DNA of 64,000 nt from Pseudorasbora parva (Eukaryota; Chordata; Actinopteri; Cypriniformes; Gobionidae), in NCBI RefSeq assembly GCF_024679245.1, contig NC_090188.1:35114951-35178950 (forward strand), given 5' to 3'. The position numbers and the translations under genes were made by a program. Shown in pieces: positions 14,201 through 23,704 of the stretch (positions within the stretch are counted from its first letter, which is position 1; every line of letters starts with the position of its first letter). A model generated the notes under the pieces. The model saw only the letters and a program-made list of their open reading frames with translations. It did not search any database and was not told the origin of the DNA.

Positions 14201-17200
14201 GCTGGTTTGGTTCCGGGTGGGCCAAAAACCTAGGACTAGTTGGCAAAAGTAGGTTTTGCAAAAAACCCGAAATACCCGAATTTTTTCCCACTATTCCGAG
14301 CCAATCCGGGGCATGCATTTTGTCCGTCTCGAGCCAAGGATTCCAGCAATATAAGACACTCGAGGCTAAGCCTTACGGTTGAGGAGTTATGAGCCGTTTC
14401 GTACTTTTGATCGCCGTTTCGCACTTTTGATCGCTGTAGCGCCCCCGTCAGGCCGATCGGAGCGGGCTTCGGTGACGTCTGCAGTGGTTGTGAGTACTAC
14501 CAGCCCTGAAAGTTTCAAGTCTCTACGACTTACGGTTTGGTCTGCCCGAGCAGTTTTAGCTGGAAAATGATGCATCATGGGGAAATGAACAGTTCCAATA
14601 GGGTTTCAGCCTGACGCTTGACTTTGATTGGATTTTACTACCCCTTACTATCAAAATTTTGAGATTTGGCCTCACGATTGTGCCTAGCGACCTATGTTTC
14701 CGAACTTCTGACGCTGGTTTCGTCTCGATCGGACCAGTGGTTTCGAAGATATCGGCTAATTTTCTTAAAGCGCTAAATTACAACGGTGCACAAACCATAC
14801 GCCGAAACCTGGCAAGTGTGGTATCGTTGGACTCTGCAACGATTCAGGAGTCTAAGGAGATGAGTCGCGTGAAAATAAGTCAACCACACCCAAAGTTATA
14901 AGCACTTTTTAAAAAAAATCTCAACTAGGTGGCGCTGTTTCGAAACTTCTCAGGCTACTTCAGGGCATCGTGGTGATGACCCATGCCGAGTTCCGTAACA
15001 ATCCGTTCATGCGTTCATAAAATACAGCATTTTGGCACATAATTCAAGATGGCCGACAGCCAAAATGGCCGACATGGTAAAATTGGACATCAGTTGACTC
15101 GGCATGACGTCTCGAATCTGACGAGACCACTTTTGTGATTTTTGGGCAAACGGTTCAGCAAAAAAAAGCAAAAATAGCCATTTTTCCTATCTCCGGGCCA
15201 GTAGGTGGCGCTGCGCCGAAACGCAGCAGGTTGCCTCAAGACATGCTTGTGCCAACATGTACCAAGTTTGGTCTGAATACAATAAAGCGTTGCGGAGATA
15301 CAGCCATACGTCTGTTTTTGCAAGCGCTACGTAAAATTTGTTTGCGCGTTTAACGGAAAAGATTTGACGAATCAACTTGAATTCCATAACTTTTTGTCGA
15401 CACTGGCTGCAGATGATCTGGTTCAATTTTCGTGCAAATCAGACGAACAGTCTAGGACGAGTTCGCAAAAGTAGGATTTTGGGGAAATTCAAAATGGCGG
15501 GAAACATATAATGTCGGAAATGACGTCATAGGGTGCTTTCGGATTGGCAGGAGCTCAGAAATCTGAGGAAACAAGAATTTTGTTTCTAGCCCTTAAGGTT
15601 CAAAAGTTATTAGCATAAACATGAGTGCAACTTTGGACAGGTGGTGGCGCTAGAGGGATTGAGTTGGAGACACCAAAATTGGTGTATTTAATGTTGGGAC
15701 TGCCCTCTATCAGAATGTCAAATCGTTACAACTTTCCCGCAAACGGTTCTATGGGCTGCCATAGACCTCCATGGCGGAAGAAGAAAGTGCGACAACGGTT
15801 TCAATAGGTGCCTCCGCACCTTCGGTGCTTGGCCCCTAATAAAAAGGCAATAAAAAGGGTATAAAAAGGCATATAAAAAATAGACCATAGGGTTTGAGCA
15901 CTTGAGTTTTGAGCTGCTGGTTGCTAAAACTTTATCAAGCCTGGTGACATGTGCATCGCCGAGGTCAAAGGTCAATTTTTGCATTTTCAGCTCATTTATC
16001 ATGAAAATGGGGTGTTTTTATTTATTTATTTTTTTACCTTTTAAACTGGTATGCCTCTACTGATGGCCCGATCTCCGCCAAAGTTTGCACGCGTCTTTAC
16101 AATAATGCGGCGCACATGCTCAGCCGATTTGGTGAAGTTCTGCGCAAAGCAGGCAATTTTTAGTCATTTAAATGTCATTTTGCATAGGATAATATAGGGC
16201 ATTTGTTTTTCACCAGTTTAACAGTTGGAGGGCCCGATCTCCGCCAAAGTTTGCACGCGTCTTTACAATAATGCGGCGCACATGCCCAGCCGATTTGGTG
16301 AAGTTCTGCGCAGAGCAGGCAATTTTTAGTCATTTAAATGTCAATTTGCATAGGATAATAATAGGGCATTTGTTTTCACCAATTTAACAGTTAAAGCGCC
16401 CCGGCGGCCATAAAAGTCTGCAAGCCTCTTTAGGGTCACGTGACGCATGCGCACGCGTGATTTCGTAAAGCTGTATGCCAATCAGGCAGGAAGAGGGCCG
16501 CTTTCAGGCCTTTAATGGGATTTTCCATAGAAATACATCATTTTGACCCCTTTTTAACCATTATAGCGCCACCAAGTGGCCGGTCCCCACGTCCTTTTTC
16601 ACTTGGCCACAGAATGAGCTCTTACATAGGCGTGCTGAGTTTGGTGAAAATACCTCATTCCGTTCACGAGTTTTAGCCAATTTAGTAAAAGGGGCTACTC
16701 CCCCTTCCAACGTTTTGGCTGCCTTTAGGGTCCAGGAACCCAAATTTCCGTTTTTTTTAAATGACTTTTGACAATTAGACTCCAGAGAATCTCGCTGCGC
16801 TGGTTTGGTTCCGGGTGGGCCAAAAACCTAGGACTAGTTGGCAAAAGTAGGTTTTGCAAAAAACCCGAAATACCCGAATTTTTTCCCACTATTCCGAGCC
16901 AATCCGGGGCATGCATTTTGTCCGTCTCGAGCCAAGGATTCCAGCAATATAAGACACTCGAGGCTAAGCCTTACGGTTGAGGAGTTATGAGCCGTTTCGT
17001 ACTTTTGATCGCCGTTTCGCACTTTTGATCGCTGTAGCGCCCCCGTCAGGCCGATCGGGGCGGGCTTCGGTGACGTCTGCAGTGGTTGTGAGTACTACCA
17101 GCCCTGAAAGTTTCAAGTCTCTACGACTTACGGTTTGGTCTGCCCGAGCAGTTTTAGCTGGAAAATGATGCATCATGGGGAAATGAACAGTTCCAATAGG

Positions 17201-18413
17201 GTTTCAGCCTGACGCTTGACTTTGATTGGATTTTACTACCCCTTACTATCAAAATTTTGAGATTTGGCCTCACGACTGTGCCTAGCGACCTATGTTTCCG
17301 AACTTCTGACGCTGGTTTCGTCTCGATCGGACCAGTGGTTTCGAAGATATCGGCTAATTTTCTTAAAGCGCTAAATTACAACGGTGCACAAACCATACGC
17401 CGAAACCTGGCAAGTGTGGTATCGTTGGACTCTGCAACGATTCAGGAGTCTAAGGAGATGAGTCGCGTGAAAATAAGTCAACCACACCCAAAGTTATAAG
17501 CACTTTTTAAAAAAAATCTCAACTAGGTGGCGCTGTTTCGAAACTTCTCAGGCTACTTCAGGGCATCGTGGTGATGACCCATGCCGAGTTCCGTAACAAT
17601 CCGTTCATGCGTTCATAAAATACAGCATTTTGGCACATAATTCAAGATGGCCGACAGCCAAAATGGCCGACATGGTAAAATTGGACATCAGTTGACTCGG
17701 CATGACGTCTCGAATCTGACGAGACCACTTTTGTGATTTTTGGGCAAACGGTTCAGCAAAAAAAAGCAAAAATAGCCATTTTTCCTATCTCCGGGCCAGT
17801 AGGTGGCGCTGCGCCGAAACGCAGCAGGTTGCCTCAAGACATGCTTGTGCCAACATGTACCAAGTTTGGTCTGAATACAATAAAGCGTTGCGGAGATACA
17901 GCCATACGTCTGTTTTTGCAAGCGCTACGTAAAATTTGTTTGCGCGTTTAACGGAAAAGATTTGACGAATCAACTTGAATTCCATAACTTTTTGTCGACA
18001 CTGGCTGCAGATGATCTGGTTCAATTTTCGTGCAAATCAGACGAACAGTCTAGGACGAGTTCGCAAAAGTAGGATTTTGGGGAAATTCAAAATGGCGGGA
18101 AACATATAATGTCGGAAATGACGTCATAGGGTGCTTTCGGATTGGCAGGAGCTCAGAAATCTGAGGAAACAAGAATTTTGTTTCTAGCCCTTAAGGTTCA
18201 AAAGTTATTAGCATAAACATGAGTGCAACTTTGGACAGGTGGTGGCGCTAGAGGGATTGAGTTGGAGACACCAAAATTGGTGTATTTAATGTTGGGACTG
18301 CCCTCTATCAGAATGTCAAATCGTTACAACTTTCCCGCAAACGGTTCTATGGGCTGCCATAGACCTCCATGGCGGAAGAAGAAAGTGCGACAACGGTTTC
18401 AATAGGTGCCTCC

Positions 18414-18437
18414 GCACCTTCGGTGCTTGGCCCCTAA
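18414..18437 (+). other. Terminal hairpin and CTAA at the array edge
   Basis: GCACCTTCGGTGC (18414-18426) forms a 5-bp stem with a 3-nt loop. It is followed by TTGGCCCCTAA, and homology to the other units stops at the final A (18437); the next base is A here and T inside the array. Helitron 3' ends typically carry a short hairpin about 10-12 nt before a CTRR terminus, which matches. The same structure is at 228-251 in the first unit and repeats every 2598 bp. Confidence 0.6.
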
Positions 18438-18604
18438 AAATAATCCTGTCATATAAAGTTTGATTTAAAAAAATATTTAGATAAAAATGGGACAAATAAT
18501 TGCATAATAATATAGTCATAATAGTAAATTATTAAAGAAAATTTAATTTAATTTTTGAATTTCAGAACATTTTTGTCAGTAAAGTGCTGGTTCAAAATGA
18601 CTGC
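18438..18604. other. AT-rich unique-looking flank of the array
   Basis: AT-rich sequence between the array edge and a foldback element. I see no gene or recognisable repeat in it. Confidence 0.5.
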
Positions 18605-18865
18605 TTAAAGAGACAGTGCACCAAAAAAATTAAAAATCTGTCAATTTCCTCACCCTCAAGTTGTTCCAAACCTGTATGCATTTCTGTTATGTTGAATTCC
18701 TACCATGGAAGGAAACAGTGCCCCCAAAGCAGCCTGGTTACAAAATTTCTTCAAAATATCTTCTTTTGTGTTCAGCAGAAGAAAGAAACTCATACAGGTT
18801 TGGAACATCATGATGGAGAGTAAATGATGACTGAATTTACATTTTTGGGTGAACTTTCCCTTTAA
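18605..18865. mobile_element. Foldback MITE, common cyprinid type
   Basis: The left arm (18605-18678, TTAAAGAGACAGTGCACC... to ...CCAAACCTGTATG) is the imperfect inverse of the right arm (18791-18865, CATACAGGTTTGG... to ...CTTTCCCTTTAA). It has the look of a very abundant short foldback element of cyprinid genomes. Non-coding. Confidence 0.7.
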
Positions 18866-19031
18866 AATGCACCAATATAGGCTACCAAAGAGTTATTTAG
18901 AAATAAATAAAATAATCAAATGTAAAATAATATAAAATGTTTTCTGTTGCAAGCTTGCATAGGCCAACTTGATTCCATGTTTATTGTTGAGCTGTTGTCA
19001 TTCTTTAATTGTCACTCTTATCACTACTATC
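18866..19031. other. AT-rich spacer
   Basis: No gene or repeat recognised. Confidence 0.4.
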
Positions 19032-19153
19032 ACTCTTTAAATGCCAAGTTCATAAATGATTTTCAAAAACTGATTCAAAACTGATTTGGAAAAAAAAAAC
19101 TTACACACAAAATATCTTATTTTCAATATAAAAAGTGATTGGGCATGATTATG

Positions 19154-19526
19154 TGTCACGTACACACAAAGGAAATGGTGCGAGGACTCAAGTGCAGAAA
19201 AGGATATATTTATTTATAACAAATAAAACATAAACTCAAAACAAAACCCACGAGGGGGAAAAACACACAATAGAATAATAAAATATAACTTAAACAAACC
19301 AACAGAATCACAGGGAGAACGGGAGACGCAGACATTACACAAGGATCCAACACAGACTGACAAACACAAGGAGATTATAAAGGGAACAAACAAGGCAGAT
19401 AATGAGGGAGAACAGGTGGGGCAAATAAACCAATAATCAGATAACAAGAAGGGCGGGGTTGACAGTAGCACATGCAAGACATGACAGAACCCACATGTGC
19501 ACACAAGACAGGACAGGTATGTGACA
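19154..19526 (-). repeat. 3' LTR of the minus-strand element
   Basis: 373-bp terminal repeat, TGTCAC...GTGACA, co-linear with 21915-22287 at a constant offset of 2761. The minus strand carries AATAAA in the AT-rich part near 19205-19230. Confidence 0.85.
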
Positions 19527-21848
19527 TTACCCCCTCCTTAAGGAGCGGCTACCAGACGCTCCACTAGGGACGGGCGGGACAGACCAGGGAGGGACGGGAG
19601 GGACAGACCAGGGCGGGACGGGAGGGACAGACCAGGGCGGGACGGGAGGGACAGACCAGGGCGGGACGGGAGGGACAGACCAGGGGGGCACGGGAGGGAC
19701 TGACCAGGGGGGCACGGGAGGGACTGACCAGGGGGGCACGGGAGGGACTGACCAGGGGGGCACGGGAGGGACTGACCAGGGGGGCACGGGAGGGACTGAC
19801 CAGGGGGGCACGGGAGGGACAGACCAGGGCGGGACGGGCGGGGCAGACCAGGGCGGGACGGGCGGGGCAGACCAGGGGGGCACGGGAGGGACAGGGGAAA
19901 CAGACAAGGAAGGAACAGACAAGGGAGGGGTCAACAAGGGACACATGAGGAAAACAAAAAGTTCAGGCACCCAGGGCGGCGCAGGGAGAGCAGGACGCCT
20001 CAGCGGCGCAGGGAGAGCAGGACGCCTCAGCGGCGCACGGAGAGCAGGACGCCTCAGTGGCGCACGGAGAGCAGGACGCCTCAGCGGCGCACGGAGAGCA
20101 GGACGCCTCAGCGGCGCACGGAGAGCAGGACGCCTCAGCGGCGCACGGAGAGCAGGACGCCTCAGCGGCGCACGGAGAGCAGGACGCCTCAGCGGCGCAC
20201 GGAGAGCAGGACGCCTCAGCGGCGCACGGAGAGCAGGACGCCTCAGCGGCGCACGGAGAGCAGGACGCCTCAGCGGCGCACGGAGAGCAGGACGCCTCAG
20301 CGGCGCACGGAGAGCAGGACGCCTCAGCGGCGCACGGAGAGCAGGACGCCTCAGGGGCGCACGGAGAGCAGGACGCCTCAGGGGCGCACGGAGAGCAGGA
20401 CGCCTCAGCGGCGCGGTGAGAGCTGGACGCCTGGGAGGCGCGGTGAGAGCTGGACGCCTGGGAGGCGCGGTGAGAGCTGGACGCCTGGGAGGCGCGGTGA
20501 GAGCTGGACGCCTGGGAGGCGCGGTGAGAGCTGGACGCCTGGGAGGCGCGGTGAGAGCTGGACGCCTGGGAGGCGCGGTGAGAGCTGGACGCCTGGGAGG
20601 CGCGGTGAGAGCTGGACGCCTGGGAGGCGCGGTGAGAGCTGGACGCCTGGGAGGCGCGGTGAGAGCAGGGCGCCTGGGAGGCGCGGTGAGAGCAGGGCGC
20701 CTGGGAGGCGCGGTGAGAGCAGGGCGCCTGGGAGGCGCGGTGAGAGCAGGGCGCCTGGGAGGCGCGGTGAGAGCAGGGCGCCTGGGAGGCATCTCCTGCC
20801 CAGCAGCGTCCACCGGAACAGAGTCCACCGGCATAGGGACAACCGGAACTGGGACCACCGGAACACAATCCACCAGCACAGGGACCACCGGAACATGATC
20901 CACCGGCACAGGGACAACCGGAACACGATCCACCGGCACAGGGACCACCGGAACACGATCCACCGGCACAGGGACCACCGGAACACAATCCACCGGCACA
21001 GGGACCACCGGAACACGATCCACCGGCACAGGGACCACCGGCACAGGGACCACCGGAACACGATCCACCGGCACAGGGACCACCGGAACACGATCCACCG
21101 GCACAGGGACACCCGAAACACGATCCGCCAGAATTGGGACCACCGGAACACGATCCGCCGGCACTGGGACCACCGGAATACGATCCGCCAGCATTGGGAC
21201 CACCAGAACACGATCCGCTGGCAGTGGGACCACCGGAACACGATCCGCCGGCAGTGGGACCACCAGAACACGATCCGCCGGCAGTGGGACCACCGGCACA
21301 GGGACCACTGGAACTGGGATCACCGGAACAGGCACGGAGGGAGACTTCCTTCTCCTCCTCCTTTTCAGGACCACTGGAACACAATCCGCCGGTACTGGGA
21401 CCACCGGAATCGGGACCACCGGAACACGATCCGCCGGTACTGGGACCACCGGCACAGGGACCACTGGAACTGGGACCACAAGAACAGGCACGGAGGGAGC
21501 CTTCCTTCTCCTCCTCCTCTTAGAGACCACCGGAGCTTGGGCCACTGGAACTGGGGCCACTGGAACAGGAACCACCGGAGCTATCCAGCCCCTGGTCCTA
21601 GAGGGACTGGAGTCCAGCTGTTCCACAAACTCCCAAAAGTCCGGGGTTCCCATTCGCTCAACCTCCATGGGGCTGAGAGGCATGTCCAGGCAGAGGTTAA
21701 ACACCTCTGCCTTCTCTGTCTCATTGAGGTACAGGTGATGCACCTCAATAAGGAATTGGCAGGCGAACTCTCTTACACCCGCCCCCTGTTGGCGGATGTA
21801 TTTAGAGTTCACCTGCCGCATCACCTGTATGTGCCTGGTTAGCTCCAT
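19527..21848 (-). CDS. Gag-like protein with long proline-rich coding minisatellites
   Basis: 773 codons from the first internal ATG (MELTRHIQVM) to TAA beside the 3' LTR. Residues about 1-85 form a normal-complexity head (GAGVREFACQFLIEVHHLY, then FWEFVEQLDSS) reminiscent of the small Gag-like domain of fish Ty3/gypsy elements. The rest is low complexity in blocks: a 10-residue VPVVPVPVDR-type repeat, 9-residue APPRRPALT and APLRRPALR repeats, and an 8-residue PPVPPWSV repeat. Every period is a multiple of three bases, so copy-number change keeps the frame. It is the only frame joining the head to all blocks and ending exactly at the LTR; the other long frames over this interval lack that head. 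No zinc knuckle, protease or pol is seen. Function beyond Gag-like is unknown. Confidence 0.6.
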   Translation of the reverse strand: MELTRHIQVMRQVNSKYIRQQGAGVREFACQFLIEVHHLYLNETEKAEVFNLCLDMPLSPMEVERMGTPDFWEFVEQLDSSPSRTRGWIAPVVPVPVAPVPVAQAPVVSKRRRRRKAPSVPVLVVPVPVVPVPVVPVPADRVPVVPIPVVPVPADCVPVVLKRRRRRKSPSVPVPVIPVPVVPVPVVPLPADRVLVVPLPADRVPVVPLPADRVLVVPMLADRIPVVPVPADRVPVVPILADRVSGVPVPVDRVPVVPVPVDRVPVVPVPVVPVPVDRVPVVPVPVDCVPVVPVPVDRVPVVPVPVDRVPVVPVPVDHVPVVPVLVDCVPVVPVPVVPMPVDSVPVDAAGQEMPPRRPALTAPPRRPALTAPPRRPALTAPPRRPALTAPPRRPALTAPPRRPALTAPPRRPALTAPPRRPALTAPPRRPALTAPPRRPALTAPPRRPALTAPPRRPALTAPPRRPALTAPPRRPALTAPLRRPALRAPLRRPALRAPLRRPALRAPLRRPALRAPLRRPALRAPLRRPALRAPLRRPALRAPLRRPALRAPLRRPALRAPLRRPALRAPLRRPALRAPLRRPALRAPLRRPALRAPLRRPALRAPLRRPALPAPLRRPALPAPPWVPELFVFLMCPLLTPPLSVPSLSVSPVPPVPPWSAPPVPPWSAPPVPPWSVPPVPPWSVPPVPPWSVPPVPPWSVPPVPPWSVPPVPPWSVPPVPPWSVPPVPPWSVPPVPPWSVPPVPPWSVPPVPPWSVPPVPSGASGSRSLRRG
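19573..19893. repeat. 24-bp minisatellite
   Basis: Tandem GGGAGGGACTGACCAGGGGG-type units of 24 bp, encoding PPVPPWSV on the minus strand, with variant units (ACAGACCAGGGCGGGACG) at both ends. Confidence 0.9.
19978..20790. repeat. Two adjacent 27-bp minisatellites
   Basis: First block (to about 20413): CACGGAGAGCAGGACGCCTC-type 27-bp units. Second block (from about 20414): GCGGTGAGAGCTGGACGCCT-type 27-bp units, switching to AGCAGGGCGCC variants near 20660. About 14-15 copies each. They encode APLRRPALR and APPRRPALT on the minus strand. Confidence 0.9.
20800..21330. repeat. 30-bp minisatellite, decaying rightwards
   Basis: CACCGGCACAGGGACCACCG-type 30-bp units encode VPVVPVPVDR on the minus strand. 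Units diverge towards 21330, and scattered relatives continue to about 21600. Confidence 0.85.
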
Positions 21849-21914
21849 AGTCCAAAGAGCAAACAAACAAAGATAAACAATCCTCTTGCTGAGTCCTCTA
21901 CGGTTGGATCCTTC

Positions 21915-22287
21915 TGTCACGTACACACAAAGGAAATGGTGCGAGGACTCAAGTGCAGAAAAGGATATATTTATTTATAACAAATAAAACATAAACTCAA
22001 AACAAAACCCACGAGGGGGAAAAACACACAATAGAATAATAAAATATAACTTAAACAAACCAACAGAATCACAGGGAGAACGGGAGACGCAGACATTACA
22101 CAAGGATCCAACACAGACTGACAAACACAAGGAGATTATAAAGGGAACAAACAAGGCAGATAATGAGGGAGAACAGGTGGGGCAAATAAACCAATAATCA
22201 GATAACAAGAAGGGCGGGGTTGACAGTAGCACATGCAAGACATGACAAAACCCACATGTGCACACAAGACAGGACAGGTATGTGACA
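21915..22287 (-). repeat. 5' LTR of the minus-strand element
   Basis: Second copy of the 373-bp repeat. Differences from the other copy are very few (for example GACAGAACCC versus GACAAAACCC). Followed by the target duplication TTATG. Confidence 0.85.
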
Positions 22288-22585
22288 TTATGTAGCATTA
22301 TGGCATTACAATAAAAAAATGTGGTTATAATGGAAGTCAATGGGGCAAAAACAGCCATGAACAGTAAATGAGGGAGAAACAAAAACTGATCCTGTACAAA
22401 AACTAACAGTGCATCAAATCTAAAGTTGTTACTAATCTTTGACATGCTCAATAATGTGATAAGAGGTAAAAAAATATCCAGTCCACAATCATTTTTTATA
22501 TTGAAAATAAGTAATTTTGTGTGCATGTTGTGTTTTTTTCCAAATCAGTTTTGAAAATCATTTATGAACTTGACAAGAAAAGAGT

Positions 22586-23387
22586 ATTTTGTTTTATTAT
22601 TATTATGGTACTGGATTGGGGCGAAAAGCCTCATAAATTAATAATCGTATTAATTCCTAAACTATGGTGCAATTCCATACGCAGTTTTAAATAATAGACT
22701 ATATAATCTGGGCAAACCTGGTGGGATGTCCCCACCAAAGCTGAGACCAAACCTACGCCCTTGGATGATCCCAACCCAGCTCAGCGTCTCTTCTACGCAG
22801 AGTGACCTCATTTATCCCTGCTCACACAGTCCCTCCACATTCAAATAATTTGAATGCATGGAAGTAAATTCATGATCGCAATACAGATTTCTCCACTAGT
22901 GCCTCAGTGTGCATATCTGGGGGAAATGGAAGGCTCATCAGAGGGGAAAGCCAGGAAAAAAGAGTCATGGTGACACACAGGGTCTAAACTGTTGCCATTT
23001 CTTGCTTCTTTATAATTAAAATTTTAACTGAACTAATTTAACTAATTATAACTAAAAATAATAATAATAACACTATTCACATGAACACAAACGAAGCAGC
23101 TTCCTAAAGACAATAAAATCAATGTTGTGCAAGGCAGGGTTCCTTTTATACCCACGGGCACTGTGGCGTGATAGGACTTCTGTCAGCTAATTTCATATAC
23201 AAAAACTGCCAAATTTAGCAATACATTGGTATATTTTTTTTTATTATAATTTAATATTTTAAAATAGATTTAGTTTTTTACATATTTTCAATCAAAATAT
23301 ATTCATATAAAATATTATTTATATTTATATTAAAAGTTTACAATATATTTTAACATTAGAAATGTGTTTTCTTGTCTCTTGAATTTT
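22586..23387. other. AT-rich intergenic sequence
   Basis: No open frame, RNA gene or clear repeat boundary recognised. It becomes strongly AT-rich near 23220-23340. Confidence 0.4.
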
Positions 23388-23392
23388 ATTTT

Positions 23393-23648
23393 TGTCACAA
23401 AGGTGTTTTGGTATAGGTTCATGTTTCATGTTTTAAGGTTTCATGTTCACTGTCATGTTTTGTCATGCACTTCCTGGTCTTGTCATGTGGTCCTTTGTCA
23501 TGTGATTCCATGCCCTCATGTGTTCCTGCCTCGTGTTCCTGTGTCTTGTTCTCATTGGTTTATTGTTTATCATTGTTCACAGGTGTCCCTCGTTTTGTCA
23601 CTTGCCCTTGTGTATTTAAGCCCTCATGTTTGCCATAGTCTTTGTCAG
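23393..23648 (+). repeat. 5' LTR, left fragment
   Basis: First 256 bp of the LTR, matching 31063-31318. A TATA-like GTATTTAAG lies near 23612. The fragment ends with the LINE target duplication TAGTCTTTGTCAG (23636-23648). Confidence 0.88.
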
Positions 23649-23704
23649 AGTGTGAGAAACAACACAGGCAAGTGCGATAGAACGATTGGTTTTTCGAGTG
23701 TGGA

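Larger units (their letters stand above)
1..18437. repeat. Tandem array of 2598-bp units (macrosatellite of rolling-circle transposon type)
   Basis: Seven full units (1-2598, 2599-5196, 5197-7794, 7795-10392, 10393-12990, 12991-15588, 15589-18186) and a 251-bp partial unit (18187-18437) run head to tail, and the array continues past the left edge. Copies differ by roughly one substitution per unit at the sites I compared (for example 2291, 6669, 9482, 11698, 14461, 14678). No open frame exceeds about 95 codons and the small frames do not resemble proteins, so I read it as non-coding. The last copy stops right after a short hairpin and CTAA, which suggests the units are concatenated non-autonomous Helitron copies. 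The expected 5'-TC start is not seen after the preceding CTAA, so that identification is an inference. Confidence 0.95.
19154..22287 (-). mobile_element. Non-autonomous LTR retrotransposon with a gag-like minisatellite ORF
   Basis: Two 373-bp direct repeats (19154-19526 and 21915-22287) begin TGTCAC and end GTGACA and differ at very few sites. They are flanked by the 5-bp duplication TTATG (19149-19153, 22288-22292). Orientation is minus: next to the left LTR the minus strand reads TTAAGGAGGGGGTAA, a polypurine tract (19527-19541). One long frame occupies the interior. No protease, reverse transcriptase, RNase H or integrase is present, so movement would need a helper element. A canonical TGG primer-binding site is not obvious just inside 21914. 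The matched LTRs indicate a recent insertion. Confidence 0.85.
19032..22585. mobile_element. Foldback DNA element interrupted by an LTR retrotransposon
   Basis: Sequence at 19032-19142 (AAGTTCATAAATGATTTTCA... toward TTTTCAATATAAAAAGTGATTG) recurs inverted at 22486-22585. The LTR element at 19154-22287 sits inside it. Removing that element and one copy of its 5-bp duplication leaves a foldback unit of about 415 bp. Superfamily not assigned. Confidence 0.65.

Noticed and set aside
1..18437. Recurrent small frames of 60-94 codons in each array unit
   Set aside because: They recur only because the unit recurs. None has protein-like composition, a known motif or a codon pattern suggesting translation.
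19564..21842. Long overlapping open frames on both strands (for example plus 19945-20898 and 20895-21842; minus 19963-21384 and 20405-21271)
   Set aside because: They are shadows of minisatellites whose periods are multiples of three and lack stops in any frame. Only the 19527-21848 minus frame has a non-repetitive head and ends at the LTR.
21900..21926. GTG/other start upstream for the minus-strand Gag-like frame, beginning in the LTR
   Set aside because: The first ATG (21848) is inside the element body; the upstream extension would be translated from LTR sequence and has no Gag-like character.
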